Positions 35,291 through 44,838 of a stretch of DNA of 64,000 nucleotides are shown one piece after another; position 1 is the stretch's first letter, and each line of letters starts with the position of its first letter. The stretch comes from Micromonospora sp. MP36 (GTDB lineage: Bacteria; Actinomycetota; Actinomycetes; Mycobacteriales; Micromonosporaceae), in NCBI RefSeq assembly GCF_008119785.1, contig NZ_VSFA01000005.1, positions 62,001-126,000 on the forward strand, in the 5' to 3' direction. The translations under genes and the position numbers were made by a program. The notes beneath the pieces were generated by a model that saw only the letters and a program-made list of their open reading frames with translations, made no database searches and was not told the origin of the DNA.

Positions 35291-37450
35291 ATGCGCGCCC
35301 CCGACGGGGACGACCTCAGCCGGCCGGGTGCCGCCGCGTACGCCGCGGAATGGGCCCGGGCGGTGCGGCGGCTCGGGTTCGTACCGATGAGCGTGGCCGA
35401 GACCGAGCGGCTGCTGCTGGCGCACGCCGTACGCCTGGGCCAGGCGCTGCGCGCCCCGACCTTCGCCGCCGAGGCCGGAGAGGACGTGGGGCGGGCCCTG
35501 GTGGCGGCGCACCTCACCGAGCCGGGGGTGCTGGACTGGTCGGTGCGGGCGCTCGGCGACCGCTTCCTGGCCTCGGTGCTGCCGAGCCACGCGGAGCTGC
35601 CCGAAACGCGGGACCGGGTCGCCGCCCTGCAGGGCGCGCTCGCCGCCGGCTTCGCCCGGGCGCTGCGCGACCGTACCTTCCAGCAGCAGGAGCGGATCGC
35701 CCGCTCGGCCTGGCAGGCCCGGGACGCGGTGGAGCAGGCTCTCCGGGACAGCGAGGCGCGCTTCCGGGCCGTCTTCGTGGGCGCGGCGATCGGGATCGGC
35801 ATCGCCGGCGTGGACGGGCGGATCATCGACGTCAACCAGTCGTTCGCGGACATGCTCGGCTACTCGGTCGCCGAGCTGCGCCAGACCAACGTGGCCACGC
35901 TGTTCTACACCGACGACGCGGCCGGCATGTGGGAGCTCTACCAGGAGCTGATCGAGGGGAAGCGGGACAGCGCCCGGGTGGAGAAGCGCTACCACCGCAA
36001 GGACGGCAGGGTCGTCTGGACCGACCTGGCCGTCTCCCTCATTCGGTACGACGACGGGCGCCCTCGGTTCACCGTCGCCATGATCGAGGACATCACCGAG
36101 CGGCACGAGCTCCAGCAGCGGCTGCGCTTCCAGGCGTTGCACGACCCGCTCACCGGCCTGCCCAACCGGACGCTCTTCTTCGAGCGGCTGGGCGAGGTCT
36201 TCGACCGGGCCGGTCCGGAGCAGCGGGTCGGGCTCTGCTTCCTCGATCTGGACGGCTTCAAGGCGATCAACGACAGCCTCGGCCACGACCTCGGTGACCG
36301 GCTGCTCAAGGTGATCGCCCGGCGGCTGTCCGACTGCGTGGCCGGCCGCGGCCACCTGGTGGCCCGGATGGGCGGCGACGAGTTCGTCATCCTGGTCGAC
36401 TCCGACGGTGGCCTCGACGACGCGGTGGAGGTGGCCGAGCTGGCTCTGGCCGCGGTGTCCGCCCCGGTCCACGTCGGGACCCAGCAGCTCGCCGTCTCGG
36501 CCAGCATCGGCATCGTCGAGTGCCCGGTGGCGGAGACCAGCGTGGCCGAGCTGATGAAGGCGGCCGACACCACGCTCTACTGGGCCAAGGCCGAGGGGCG
36601 GGGCCGCTGGGCGGTCTACGACCCGGAGCGCAGCGCGGCGGACATCGCCCGCTCGGCGCTGGCCGCGCGGCTGCCCGCCGCGCTGGACCTGGGCGAGTTC
36701 GTGCTGCACTACCAGCCCATCGTGTCGCTGCTCGACGGGTCCATGGTGGCGGTGGAGGCGCTGGTCCGCTGGCAGCACCCGGAGCTGGGCCTGATCGGCC
36801 CGGACCGGTTCATCGGGCTGGCCGAGGAGACCGGCCTGATCGTGCGCCTGGGCGCCTGGGTGCTGAAGCAGGCGTGCCGGGACGCGGAGGGCTGGCGGCG
36901 GGCGTACCCGGAGGCCCGGCTGGTGGTCAGCGTCAACCTGGCCGCCCGGCAGGCCGACGACCCGGCGATCGTGGAGACCGTCGCCGAGGCGTTGCAGCAC
37001 ACCGGGCTCCCCGCCGGCCTGCTGCAACTGGAGCTGACCGAGAGCGCCGTGATGGGTAGCGGCGGCGAGCCGCTGCGCGCTCTGCACCAGCTCGCGGACC
37101 TCGGCGTACGGCTGGCCATCGACGACTTCGGCACCGGGTACTCGAACCTGGCGTACCTGCGGCGGCTGCCGATCCACTGCCTGAAGCTGGCCGGCCCGTT
37201 CGTCGAGGGGATCCGGGCCGACGGGGCGGACGCCGTCGCCGACCACCGGGACGAGCGGATCGTCGACGCGCTGGTCCGGCTGGCCCACGCGGTCGAGCTG
37301 TGGGTGACCGCCGAGGCGGTGGAGACGGCGGCGCAGGCGGAGCGGCTGCGGGCGCTGCGCTGCGACACCGGGCAGGGCCGCTTCTTCGGCGCCCCGGCCC
37401 CGGCCGACCAGATCCGCCGTCGGCTGGCTGGTGAGGAGGCGGCGGCGTGA
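35291..37450 (+). CDS. PAS-GGDEF-EAL bifunctional cyclic-di-GMP protein
   Basis: The 719-aa cytoplasmic protein has an N-terminal ~130-residue helical region, a PAS domain (~155-275: AIGIGIAGVDGRIIDVNQSF, then a PAC segment), a GGDEF domain with intact RMGGDEF (361-365) and an EAL domain with intact EAL (489-491). The EAL metal and catalytic residues are present (ELTES, DDFGTGYSNL, LKL, AEAVE, TGQG). Both cyclase and phosphodiesterase activities are therefore possible. The PAS domain probably sets the balance in response to a ligand or redox signal. It follows the DUF574 gene by 6 nt. Confidence 0.93.
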   Translation: MRAPDGDDLSRPGAAAYAAEWARAVRRLGFVPMSVAETERLLLAHAVRLGQALRAPTFAAEAGEDVGRALVAAHLTEPGVLDWSVRALGDRFLASVLPSHAELPETRDRVAALQGALAAGFARALRDRTFQQQERIARSAWQARDAVEQALRDSEARFRAVFVGAAIGIGIAGVDGRIIDVNQSFADMLGYSVAELRQTNVATLFYTDDAAGMWELYQELIEGKRDSARVEKRYHRKDGRVVWTDLAVSLIRYDDGRPRFTVAMIEDITERHELQQRLRFQALHDPLTGLPNRTLFFERLGEVFDRAGPEQRVGLCFLDLDGFKAINDSLGHDLGDRLLKVIARRLSDCVAGRGHLVARMGGDEFVILVDSDGGLDDAVEVAELALAAVSAPVHVGTQQLAVSASIGIVECPVAETSVAELMKAADTTLYWAKAEGRGRWAVYDPERSAADIARSALAARLPAALDLGEFVLHYQPIVSLLDGSMVAVEALVRWQHPELGLIGPDRFIGLAEETGLIVRLGAWVLKQACRDAEGWRRAYPEARLVVSVNLAARQADDPAIVETVAEALQHTGLPAGLLQLELTESAVMGSGGEPLRALHQLADLGVRLAIDDFGTGYSNLAYLRRLPIHCLKLAGPFVEGIRADGADAVADHRDERIVDALVRLAHAVELWVTAEAVETAAQAERLRALRCDTGQGRFFGAPAPADQIRRRLAGEEAAA

Positions 37451-37496
37451 GCGGCTCGGCACCGGTCGCGCCCACCGCCGGATCAAGGGAGGCGGC

Positions 37497-37997
37497 GTGG
37501 ACCTGACCGACACGCAGGCGCTGGTCTCGGTGGTGGCCGGGCTGGCGATCCTGGCCGGGCTGGCCGGGGTGGTGGTGCCCGGGCTGCCGGCGCTGCCGTT
37601 GTGCTGGGCCGGGGTGCTGGTGTGGGCGCTCTTCGGCGGCGCCGGCGCGGGCCGCTGGGCGGTGCTCGCCGCGGCCACCGTGGTCGCCGTCGGCGGCGGG
37701 GTCGTCAAGTATCTCTGGCCGGGGCGGAACCTCAAGCGGACCGGGGTGCCCACCTCGTCGCTGCTGGCCGGGGGCGTGCTCGGGCTGGTCGGGTTCTTCG
37801 TCATCCCGGTGGTGGGTCTGCCGATCGGCTTCGTCGGCGGGATCTGGGGCGCCGAGCGGCTGCGCCTGGGCAGCAACCAGCTCGCCTGGCCGGCGACCGT
37901 GCAGGCGCTCAAGGCGGCCGGGCTGTCCATGCTGGTCGAGTTCCTGGCCGGCCTGGTCATCGCCGCGCTCTGGGTCGGCGGGCTGCTGTTCGCCTGA
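37497..37997 (+). CDS. DUF456-family membrane protein
   Basis: This 166-aa protein has four or five hydrophobic helices with glycine-rich turns (GLAGVVVPGLPALPLCWAG, then VGLPIGFVGGIWGAERLRLG), the DUF456 pattern. The GTG at 37497 has AGGGAGG upstream. It lies 46 nt after the c-di-GMP gene on the same strand and may be part of that operon. The family has no established function. Confidence 0.85.
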   Translation: MDLTDTQALVSVVAGLAILAGLAGVVVPGLPALPLCWAGVLVWALFGGAGAGRWAVLAAATVVAVGGGVVKYLWPGRNLKRTGVPTSSLLAGGVLGLVGFFVIPVVGLPIGFVGGIWGAERLRLGSNQLAWPATVQALKAAGLSMLVEFLAGLVIAALWVGGLLFA

Positions 37998-38379
37998 TCG
38001 GCCGGGCCGGTCGACATCGCCGAGCCGGGCCTGTTCACGGCCGGCGGACCGGGGTGCGACGGCGCGGGCGTCCGGGGTACGGCGAACCGCCGTACATCAG
38101 TGAGAGAGAGGTGGACGCCCCGCGCCGTCGCGGACCGGGCGTTGCCGAGCGCCCGGCGGTGGCCCGTCGCGATCGGGCCTGGTCACTGGCTCAAGGATGC
38201 CGTCGGCGCCCCGGTGCGGCAACGCATTTCGCGCCGGCGCGAGGGACGCGGGCGGCCAATGGTCTGATCCTGGCCGAATTTTCGGTCGATCTCCATTGAC
38301 CTGGCTGAGGGTCCGGGCCCATTATCCCGTCAGACGGTGGCGCAGGTCACAGTCTTCGCCCTCCTCAAGGGAGACACCG
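37998..38379. other. 382-nt intergenic region
   Basis: No credible ORF or RNA gene was seen. The right end carries the permease promoter (38296-38325) and an AAGGGAG ribosome-binding site. The left 290 nt are GC-rich without a clear hairpin or repeat. Confidence 0.6.
38296..38325 (+). promoter_or_regulatory. sigma-70-type promoter of the APC permease
   Basis: TTGACC (38296-38301) and CATTAT (38320-38325) are 18 nt apart, in an AT-richer stretch 55 nt before the start codon. Confidence 0.6.
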
Positions 38380-39945
38380 ATGAGCTCAACGATTGAGGAC
38401 GGAGTAACCCCACCTTCGCCGGTCTCGGACGAGGAACGGCTCGCGCAGCTGGGATACAAGCAGGAGCTGCGTCGAAAGCTGTCCGGCTTCTCCAACTTCG
38501 CGGTCTCGTTCTCCATCATCTCGATCCTGGCCGGCGCGATCACGTCGTACGGCATCGCGATGACGGCGGGCGGCCCGCTGGCGATCACCCTGGGCTGGCT
38601 CTTCGTCGGCGTCATGGTGATCTTCGTGGCGCTGGCCATGGCCGAGATCTGCTCGGTCTATCCCACCGCCGGTGCCCTCTACTGGTGGGCCGCCGCGCTC
38701 GCCAAACGGAACAAGGCGGTCTGGGCCTGGTTCGTCGGCTGGTTCAACTTCCTGGGCGAGGTGGCGGTCACCGCCGCGATCGACTTCGGCGCGGCCATCA
38801 CCACCTCGGCCTTCCTGAGCCTCGCCTTCGACATGGAGGTGACCGCGGGACGCACCTTCCTGATCTTCCTGGTGATCATCATCGCGCACGGCCTGCTCAA
38901 CACCTTCGGTGTCAGCCTCGTGCGGCTGCTCTCGGACGTCAGCGCCTGGTGGCACCTCGCCGGCGTCGCGGTCATCGTCATCGCCCTCGCGTTCGTGCCG
39001 GACCAGCACAAGCCCATCTCCGAGGTCTTCCTGGAGGTGCGCAACGAGACCGGCTTCACCTTCGCCGGCGCGGCCGGATACGCGGTGCTCATCGGCCTCC
39101 TGATGGCGCAATACACCTACACCGGCTACGACGCCAGCGCCCACGTGGCGGAGGAGACCCACGACGCGGCCCGCTCCGCGCCCCGCGGCATCGTGATGTC
39201 GGTCGTGGTCTCGGTCATCGCCGGCTTCGTGCTGCTGTTCGCCATCACCTGGTCCATCCAGGACTACGAGGCCGAGCGGACCACCGCGCTCGGTCTGCCC
39301 CCGGCGCAGATCTTCATCGACGCGGTGGGGCACGACCTCGGCACGTTCCTGCTCTTCATCTGCGTGGTCGCCCAGTTCTTCTGCGGCATGGCATCGGTCA
39401 CCGCCAACTCCCGGATGGCGTACGCGTTCAGCCGGGACGGCGCGCTGCCCGGCTCCGGGATCTGGAAGCGGGTCAACCCCCGCACGGGCACCCCGACCAA
39501 CTCGATCTGGCTCTGCGTCGCCTGCTCGACCCTGCTCGTCCTGCCGTCGCTCTGGAACACCACCGCCTACCTGGCGGCCACGTCGATCGCGGTGATCGGT
39601 CTCTACATCGCGTACGTGGCGCCGGTCTTCCTGCGCCGGCGCACGCCGGAATTCCGGGTCGGCCCGTGGAACCTGGGCCGGTGGAGCGCGCCGGTCGGGT
39701 GGATCGCCATCGTCTGGGTCGCGGTCATCTGCGTCCTGTTCGTGCTGCCGACCAGCAGCCCGGTCACCGCCAGCACGTTCAACTACACCATCGTCGCGGT
39801 CGGCGTCGTGCTCGGCGGTGCCTGGCTCTGGTGGGTGCTCAGTGCCCGGCGCTGGTTCACCGGCCCGCGCCACAACGTGCCGGATCCGGCGATCCCCAGG
39901 CCGGCGACGGTCACCGAGCCGGTCACGGAGCCGACCACAGAGTAG
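38380..39945 (+). CDS. APC-superfamily amino acid/polyamine permease
   Basis: The 521-aa protein has 12 predicted membrane helices, the APC fold. The first helix begins GFSNFAVSFSIISILAGAITSYG, a form common in actinobacterial amino acid/GABA-type permeases, and HVAEETHDAARSAPRGIV lies after helix 6. The ATG at 38380 has AAGGGAG 7 nt upstream, and a good promoter is present. Possible substrates are GABA, amino acids or choline-like amines; sequence alone does not decide. It is transcribed alone, convergent with the winged-helix regulator. Confidence 0.9.
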   Translation: MSSTIEDGVTPPSPVSDEERLAQLGYKQELRRKLSGFSNFAVSFSIISILAGAITSYGIAMTAGGPLAITLGWLFVGVMVIFVALAMAEICSVYPTAGALYWWAAALAKRNKAVWAWFVGWFNFLGEVAVTAAIDFGAAITTSAFLSLAFDMEVTAGRTFLIFLVIIIAHGLLNTFGVSLVRLLSDVSAWWHLAGVAVIVIALAFVPDQHKPISEVFLEVRNETGFTFAGAAGYAVLIGLLMAQYTYTGYDASAHVAEETHDAARSAPRGIVMSVVVSVIAGFVLLFAITWSIQDYEAERTTALGLPPAQIFIDAVGHDLGTFLLFICVVAQFFCGMASVTANSRMAYAFSRDGALPGSGIWKRVNPRTGTPTNSIWLCVACSTLLVLPSLWNTTAYLAATSIAVIGLYIAYVAPVFLRRRTPEFRVGPWNLGRWSAPVGWIAIVWVAVICVLFVLPTSSPVTASTFNYTIVAVGVVLGGAWLWWVLSARRWFTGPRHNVPDPAIPRPATVTEPVTEPTTE

Positions 39946-39997
39946 GGATCTGCCGCGCGGACCCGAACACATCGATCTGGAGGGCCCGGAAGGCCCA

Positions 39998-40621
39998 TCA
40001 CTCCCAGATCTGGTTTCGGCTCTCTCGCGCTTCTTCGGCGTTCGTTGACAGCACCGCGCCGGGGTCGACGAGACGCAGGCCGACGCCGCGCACCGCCTGA
40101 ATCCGCAGCGGGCAGTCCAATTCGTCGAGCTTGCGGCGGAGTCGCTTCACCACCGACCACACGTCGCCCCGGCCGCCGAGGTGGTCGTTGCCCCAGACCG
40201 CGCGGTGCAGCGACTCAAAGGTGCAGGTGTGGCCGAGTTGTGCCAGCAGAAGGTACCGAAGCAGGTCGTGCTCGAGGGGTGACAGGGGCACGGTGCGCCC
40301 GGACCAGGTTGCCACCCGCCTGTCCGAGTCGACCTCCAGGACGGCATCAGCCGTTCCTGCGGGGGCTCGCGGAAGCGGCTCGACGACGCGTGGACGGACT
40401 GACGGGGCTTCGGTGGGCGGGGCGCTGCTGACAAGTAGCGACAGGAGTTCCTCCGGCGACGAGACCAGCAGCACCGGAGCATGGCCGATCACCAGCGATG
40501 CCAGGCGCACTCTCTCCTCCCTCGAGGAGGCGATCGCGATGATCACGGTCGCGCCGTCGTCCCCCGGTGCACCTTCCACCCGGACGTCCTTGATGGACGT
40601 CTCCCCGTGAGCGAGAGTCAT
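39998..40621 (-). CDS. orphan OmpR-type winged-helix regulator with degenerate receiver
   Basis: This 207-aa protein ends in an OmpR/PhoB-type winged helix (VPLSPLEHDLLRYLLLAQLGHTCTFESL, VKRLRRKLDEL, IQAVRGVGLRL). The N-terminal ~85 residues (ATVIIAIASSREERVRLASLVIG) look like a shrunken receiver: a first strand and helix are discernible, but there is no phospho-acceptor Asp or conserved Lys. It therefore probably does not act in a classical two-component way. The ATG at 40621 has a very strong AAAGGAGG site. It lies next to the large subtilase gene, with a 261-nt region between. Confidence 0.82.
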   Translation of the reverse strand: MTLAHGETSIKDVRVEGAPGDDGATVIIAIASSREERVRLASLVIGHAPVLLVSSPEELLSLLVSSAPPTEAPSVRPRVVEPLPRAPAGTADAVLEVDSDRRVATWSGRTVPLSPLEHDLLRYLLLAQLGHTCTFESLHRAVWGNDHLGGRGDVWSVVKRLRRKLDELDCPLRIQAVRGVGLRLVDPGAVLSTNAEEARESRNQIWE

Positions 40622-40837
40622 TTTCCTCCTTTACTGGCCCCGCGCTTGGGTAGCTGTCCCAGGACCACCGATGTCTGATCTTGGTGCGGTTCCGTATGGT
40701 CGAGCGCTCGGACGACTGGTCCCGCACTCAGGGCCGCGCATGAAGATGAACCATTTGGCCCCTGGTGACGCAGGTTTTACCAACACCCCTGGCGGGACTT
40801 ATCGACGGGGATAAGGGGAAGTGGCAGCGGGGATGAA

Positions 40838-40875
40838 TGGCGGTGGGCGGGCGCCGGCGTGTCCACCCACCGCCA
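40838..40875. terminator. terminator hairpin of the minus-strand subtilase gene
   Basis: TGGCGGTGGG (40838-40847) pairs with CCCACCGCCA (40866-40875), a 10-bp perfect stem just past the subtilase stop codon. A separate small dyad, CTTAT-N8-ATAAG (40798-40815), lies further along. Confidence 0.6.
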
Positions 40876-40882
40876 CGAACGG

Positions 40883-43800
40883 TCAGTCGACCGACGTGAG
40901 CCCGTACGCCCGGATCAGCGTCTGGTCGATGCTGTTGCCGGCCACGTCGGTGGCCTTGACCCGCAGCGACACCGCGCCGGATGTGTTCGCCACGGCCGGG
41001 TGATGCACGATGGCGCGCACCGTGCCGTTGTTGAGACTGACCAGGTCGACCTTCGTCCAGGTGCCGCCGTCGTCGTACGACGCCCAGGCCGCCACGCTCC
41101 CGATGGCCGGGCCGGTCGCCCCCGGCAGGTGCCCGACGTTGAGGGTGAAGGTGTAGGCCCTGCGGTCATTGGCCCGGTTGTACTGGTCCAGCGCCAGGTG
41201 GTAGTCCACCTGTAGCAGCGGCGGGCGCTCCTGCTTCCCCTCGGCTGGCCGGCGCGAGGCGAACGTCCATGTGGTGTTGGCCTCGGTGGCATACCTCGAC
41301 CATGCGGTGGCGCGCTTTCCGGTGAACTCCAACCGGTACGTCGCCGGGTCGGCCAGGGCCGGGAAGGTGCCGATGGGGGCGGCGTCGATCTCCTTCAGCA
41401 GTTGACTGCCCGCGTAGAGCTTGGTACTGAGTTCGTCTCCGGCGGTTTCCCAACCGTGGTGCCCGCCGGAGTCGGAGAACGGGAAGATCGCCATGGAGAA
41501 CTCGTCCTCGGAGCGCGTGACCTGGGTGTCCACCAGTGCCGTGGCTCCCGGACGGGACGGCCGGCCGAACCAGTTCTCCGACCGCTTCGTCTTGGGCGAG
41601 TACCGGGTGTAGGCATCGTGGAACTCGCCGTCGAACGGGGCGTTCGACCAGCCGACGTGCCACCAGTCGGTGTCATTCGCCGATACGTAGTAGGTCCGCT
41701 GGAGCGGTCGCGGCACTTCGCGGAGGACGCCGACCGAGAACGTTGGCCATGGGCGGGAGATCTGCCGCACGTCGGCACCGAGCAGTCCGGCGCTGTCCGC
41801 CGTGTACCGGGTGTCGATCTCCGCGGTGTTGTTCTCGTTGATCTGGTAGCTCAACGATTGCGGGATGCGCTGCTTTTCCGGCAGCAGCAGGTCGTAGAAG
41901 TACGGGCTGACCTGGGTGCCGGACACCCGTACGGTGACCGGGCCCGCGCGGAGAAGGTCGACCAGTTCCAGACCCGGCGCCTGTTCGATGGTGAACGCGG
42001 GGATCCGGACGGTGCCGGGGTCACCGGCTCCGGCGAGCAGGAGGCCCGGCTTGTTGTTGAAGATCACCGCACCCCAGGCCCCGGCGTTCTGGGCGTTGGC
42101 GACCTTCGACGCGAAGGTCGTCTCCCCACGCGAGATCAACGCGATCTTGCCACGGAGGTCGAGCCCGGCGTAGTCCTCCGGTTTGCCGAGCCCGACGTAG
42201 ACCAGCGGCAGGGTGCGCTCGCCGTCAACCGGCAATGCGTTACTCATCGGCTGCGGATCGAGCGGGATGCTCTTCGGCTCGATCACCTCTGCCTGCAGAC
42301 GCGGGGCGACCAGGTCCCACCGGCTGTAGAACTCGAAGTTTCCCTTGTTCACGGTGGTGGTCGGTGAGGCGTAGCCGCGGCTGATCGGTGGGCTCAGCGT
42401 GAACGAGCTGTGGAAGTTCCGCTCTCCCATATCCCGGTGGTAGGACAGCGTAAAGGTGGACGGGGCCGTCGGTTCCTCGGTGTTGACCACGATCTGCTTC
42501 GTGCTTCTGGCGTCCAGGGTGATGCTTCGGTCCCCGGTGATCTCCAGTTGCGGCTCGGCGACGGTGGCGACCTCCGTCGCGTAAAGGTTGGCCGCATCAG
42601 CGGTGGCCAGGTAACCGGCCAGGTTGTAGGTGCCCGGTCGTACCCGGAAGGTGACGGTCGAGGTGTCCTGGGAGAAGTACTTCTGCGTGAACACCCCGGT
42701 CTCCAGGCTCCACAGCTCGGCCCAGCTGATCACCGCGGCCGGCCGGCCGTCGCGGGCGATCCCGGAGACAGTCAGGTTGTACATCTCCGGCTCGAGGTAC
42801 GCGCCGACCGAGGTGTGCACCACGACGTCACCCGCGGTGCCGACCATGTAGCCGCCGTAGAGGTCGAGCGCGCCGGCGGAGGGGTTCATGGTCAGGTCGA
42901 CCGTGGCGGTGCCACCGGCCGGCACCGTGACGCTCGGCCGGCTGAGGGTGAACATCCCGTCCGGCGCCGGCCCGCCCGCCTTACCCGCTACCTTCAGGGA
43001 CAGCGCGAGCGTCATGTCGGTCGCGGTGTCGTTGTGGTAGGTGACGGTCTTGGTGACCGGTTGCTGGTCGGTGTGCGGGTAGGGGAAGAAGCCGAGGTCG
43101 AGCGTGCCGGGGCTGGCATAGACCTGCTGGGTGTACGCCCGAGCCACGTCCAGCCGGCCGCCGCCCTGCTGGTACACGTTCTGCCCGGACTGGGTCTTGG
43201 CGGTCGAGATCAGCACATCCTTCAGCTGCCGGTTGGTGTGGTTCGGGAACCGTTGCGCGAGGATCGCGGCCGCCCCGGCCACGTGCGGCGTGGCCATCGA
43301 GGTGCCGTCGAGCTGCTGGTAGTTGCCGTCCACGATGGGGCCGAGCGTGGTGCCCTGTGCGCGGGCGGCGACGATGCCGACGCCGGGAGCGCTGATGTCC
43401 GGCTTGATGCCATAGTCACCCAGGCGCGGTCCGCGGCCGGAGAAGCCGGCGAGGCGGTCCTGCTTGTCGACCGCACTGACGGTCAGCGCCTCATTCGCCC
43501 ACCCCGGGCTCGCAATGGTCGACTCGCCACTGCCCAGGTTGCCGGCGGCGACCACGATCAGCATGCCGCTGGTCTGGCTGATCGAGTCGACCGCCTGCAC
43601 CAGCGGGTCGTTGCCGTCCGACGGGGCGCTGGTGCCCAGGCTCATGTTGGCGACGTCGGCGCCTTGGGCGGCGGCCCACTCCAGGCCCTCGATGATCTGG
43701 TCGAAGGTGCCCGAACCGCCGCTGTTGAGCACCTTGGCGTTGAGCAGGTGCGCGCCGGGGGCAACGCCCTTGCGTACGGTGGGTGCGCCCTCACCGGTGC

Positions 43801-44659
43801 CGGCCACGATCGACGCCACGTGTGTGCCATGTCCGAAGTGGTCGGCGGTGTCGGCGTCGTCGGAGAAGTTGGCGGCCGCGGTCACCTTGCCGCCATCCAG
43901 GTCCGGGTGGCTGTTGTCGATGCCGGTGTCCAGCACCGCTACGGTGACGCCGGTGCCGTCGTAGCCGGCGGCCCAGGCCTGCGGGGCACCGACCTGCGGG
44001 ACGCTGTCGGCGAGGGTGACCTTCGCCCGGCGGTTGAGCCAGACCTTACGCACCGAGTTGGCGGTCGCGGTCGTGGTCACGCCCGGCTCGGTTCCTGCCA
44101 GTGCGGTCCAGAACTGCTTGGCCTGATTCTTGTGCTCCTGCACGGAGCGGGCGTTGATGCTCTCCAGGGTCAGCCGTTTGGTGGTGCCGGGCGGAACGGC
44201 GGCGACCGCTGCCTTCGCCCGGGTGGGTGTGTACTGCACGATCAGTGGGAGGGTGGCGGCACGCGTGTCGTCGTAGCCGCTGTCGACCAGGGCCCGGACG
44301 TTGAACAGCTCCTCGTCGAGTTTGCCGGCGGCGAGCAGCGACATCGCGTCGCTCGGTATGACGTAGAGCGCCTCGCCGACCTTTCTGGTGGCGTAGCTGA
44401 CGTTGTGCCGGTCTGATGCCGGCCGTACGGTGGCGGTCGCGTCTCCATTGGACAGAGTGGTCAGGTCGACCACGTCACCGGTCACCAGCGTGACGGTGTT
44501 CTTGGCGAGTACGGCGGCCGCTGGCGGCGCGGCCGGTGGGACTTCCGGTTGCGCGGCGGCCGGGGCGGCGGCCGCGAGCATCGTGGCGACGGTCACGGCC
44601 GCTACCGCGGCGACAACCGTCCTGGGGCCGGGTCTGCACATTTGTTGCCGTCGATTCAT
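40883..44659 (-). CDS. secreted S8 (subtilisin-like) serine peptidase with C-terminal extension
   Basis: This is a 1258-aa secreted protease. Residues 1-36 form a signal peptide (basic start, then AAVAAVTVATMLAAAAPAAAQ). A propeptide runs to about 215, then the peptidase domain carries the triad Asp244 (AVLDTGID), His277 (GHGTHVAS) and Ser454 (DGTSMATPHVAG), with oxyanion Asn374 (AAGN). The long C-terminal part has beta-sandwich stretches and a PA-like segment (GKIALISRGETTFASKVANAQ). The ATG at 44659 has GAGGAGGAG upstream and starts the signal peptide correctly; a longer start is rejected. It is divergent from the tandem LuxR-type regulators. Confidence 0.92.
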   Translation of the reverse strand: MNRRQQMCRPGPRTVVAAVAAVTVATMLAAAAPAAAQPEVPPAAPPAAAVLAKNTVTLVTGDVVDLTTLSNGDATATVRPASDRHNVSYATRKVGEALYVIPSDAMSLLAAGKLDEELFNVRALVDSGYDDTRAATLPLIVQYTPTRAKAAVAAVPPGTTKRLTLESINARSVQEHKNQAKQFWTALAGTEPGVTTTATANSVRKVWLNRRAKVTLADSVPQVGAPQAWAAGYDGTGVTVAVLDTGIDNSHPDLDGGKVTAAANFSDDADTADHFGHGTHVASIVAGTGEGAPTVRKGVAPGAHLLNAKVLNSGGSGTFDQIIEGLEWAAAQGADVANMSLGTSAPSDGNDPLVQAVDSISQTSGMLIVVAAGNLGSGESTIASPGWANEALTVSAVDKQDRLAGFSGRGPRLGDYGIKPDISAPGVGIVAARAQGTTLGPIVDGNYQQLDGTSMATPHVAGAAAILAQRFPNHTNRQLKDVLISTAKTQSGQNVYQQGGGRLDVARAYTQQVYASPGTLDLGFFPYPHTDQQPVTKTVTYHNDTATDMTLALSLKVAGKAGGPAPDGMFTLSRPSVTVPAGGTATVDLTMNPSAGALDLYGGYMVGTAGDVVVHTSVGAYLEPEMYNLTVSGIARDGRPAAVISWAELWSLETGVFTQKYFSQDTSTVTFRVRPGTYNLAGYLATADAANLYATEVATVAEPQLEITGDRSITLDARSTKQIVVNTEEPTAPSTFTLSYHRDMGERNFHSSFTLSPPISRGYASPTTTVNKGNFEFYSRWDLVAPRLQAEVIEPKSIPLDPQPMSNALPVDGERTLPLVYVGLGKPEDYAGLDLRGKIALISRGETTFASKVANAQNAGAWGAVIFNNKPGLLLAGAGDPGTVRIPAFTIEQAPGLELVDLLRAGPVTVRVSGTQVSPYFYDLLLPEKQRIPQSLSYQINENNTAEIDTRYTADSAGLLGADVRQISRPWPTFSVGVLREVPRPLQRTYYVSANDTDWWHVGWSNAPFDGEFHDAYTRYSPKTKRSENWFGRPSRPGATALVDTQVTRSEDEFSMAIFPFSDSGGHHGWETAGDELSTKLYAGSQLLKEIDAAPIGTFPALADPATYRLEFTGKRATAWSRYATEANTTWTFASRRPAEGKQERPPLLQVDYHLALDQYNRANDRRAYTFTLNVGHLPGATGPAIGSVAAWASYDDGGTWTKVDLVSLNNGTVRAIVHHPAVANTSGAVSLRVKATDVAGNSIDQTLIRAYGLTSVD

Positions 44660-44754
44660 CTGCTCCTCCTCGATGGCGCGGGGGTGGCCGAGAAAGGCCC
44701 GCAGGGCGGCTACGATGCCGGTGCGGCTGACATGGACGGAGAACGATGGCTTGA

Positions 44755-44783
44755 TTGACCTTGGCACGGAGGTGACGTATTCC
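44755..44783 (+). promoter_or_regulatory. promoter of the tandem LuxR-type regulators
   Basis: TTGACC (44755-44760) and TATTCC (44778-44783) are 17 nt apart, and 55 nt lie between the -10 and the ATG at 44839. AAAAGGAGA provides the ribosome-binding site. Confidence 0.55.
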
Positions 44784-44838
44784 GGAAGGCGTCAAACTTT
44801 CCTATTGACGACAATGGCGGGAAAAGGAGACGGTGGAC

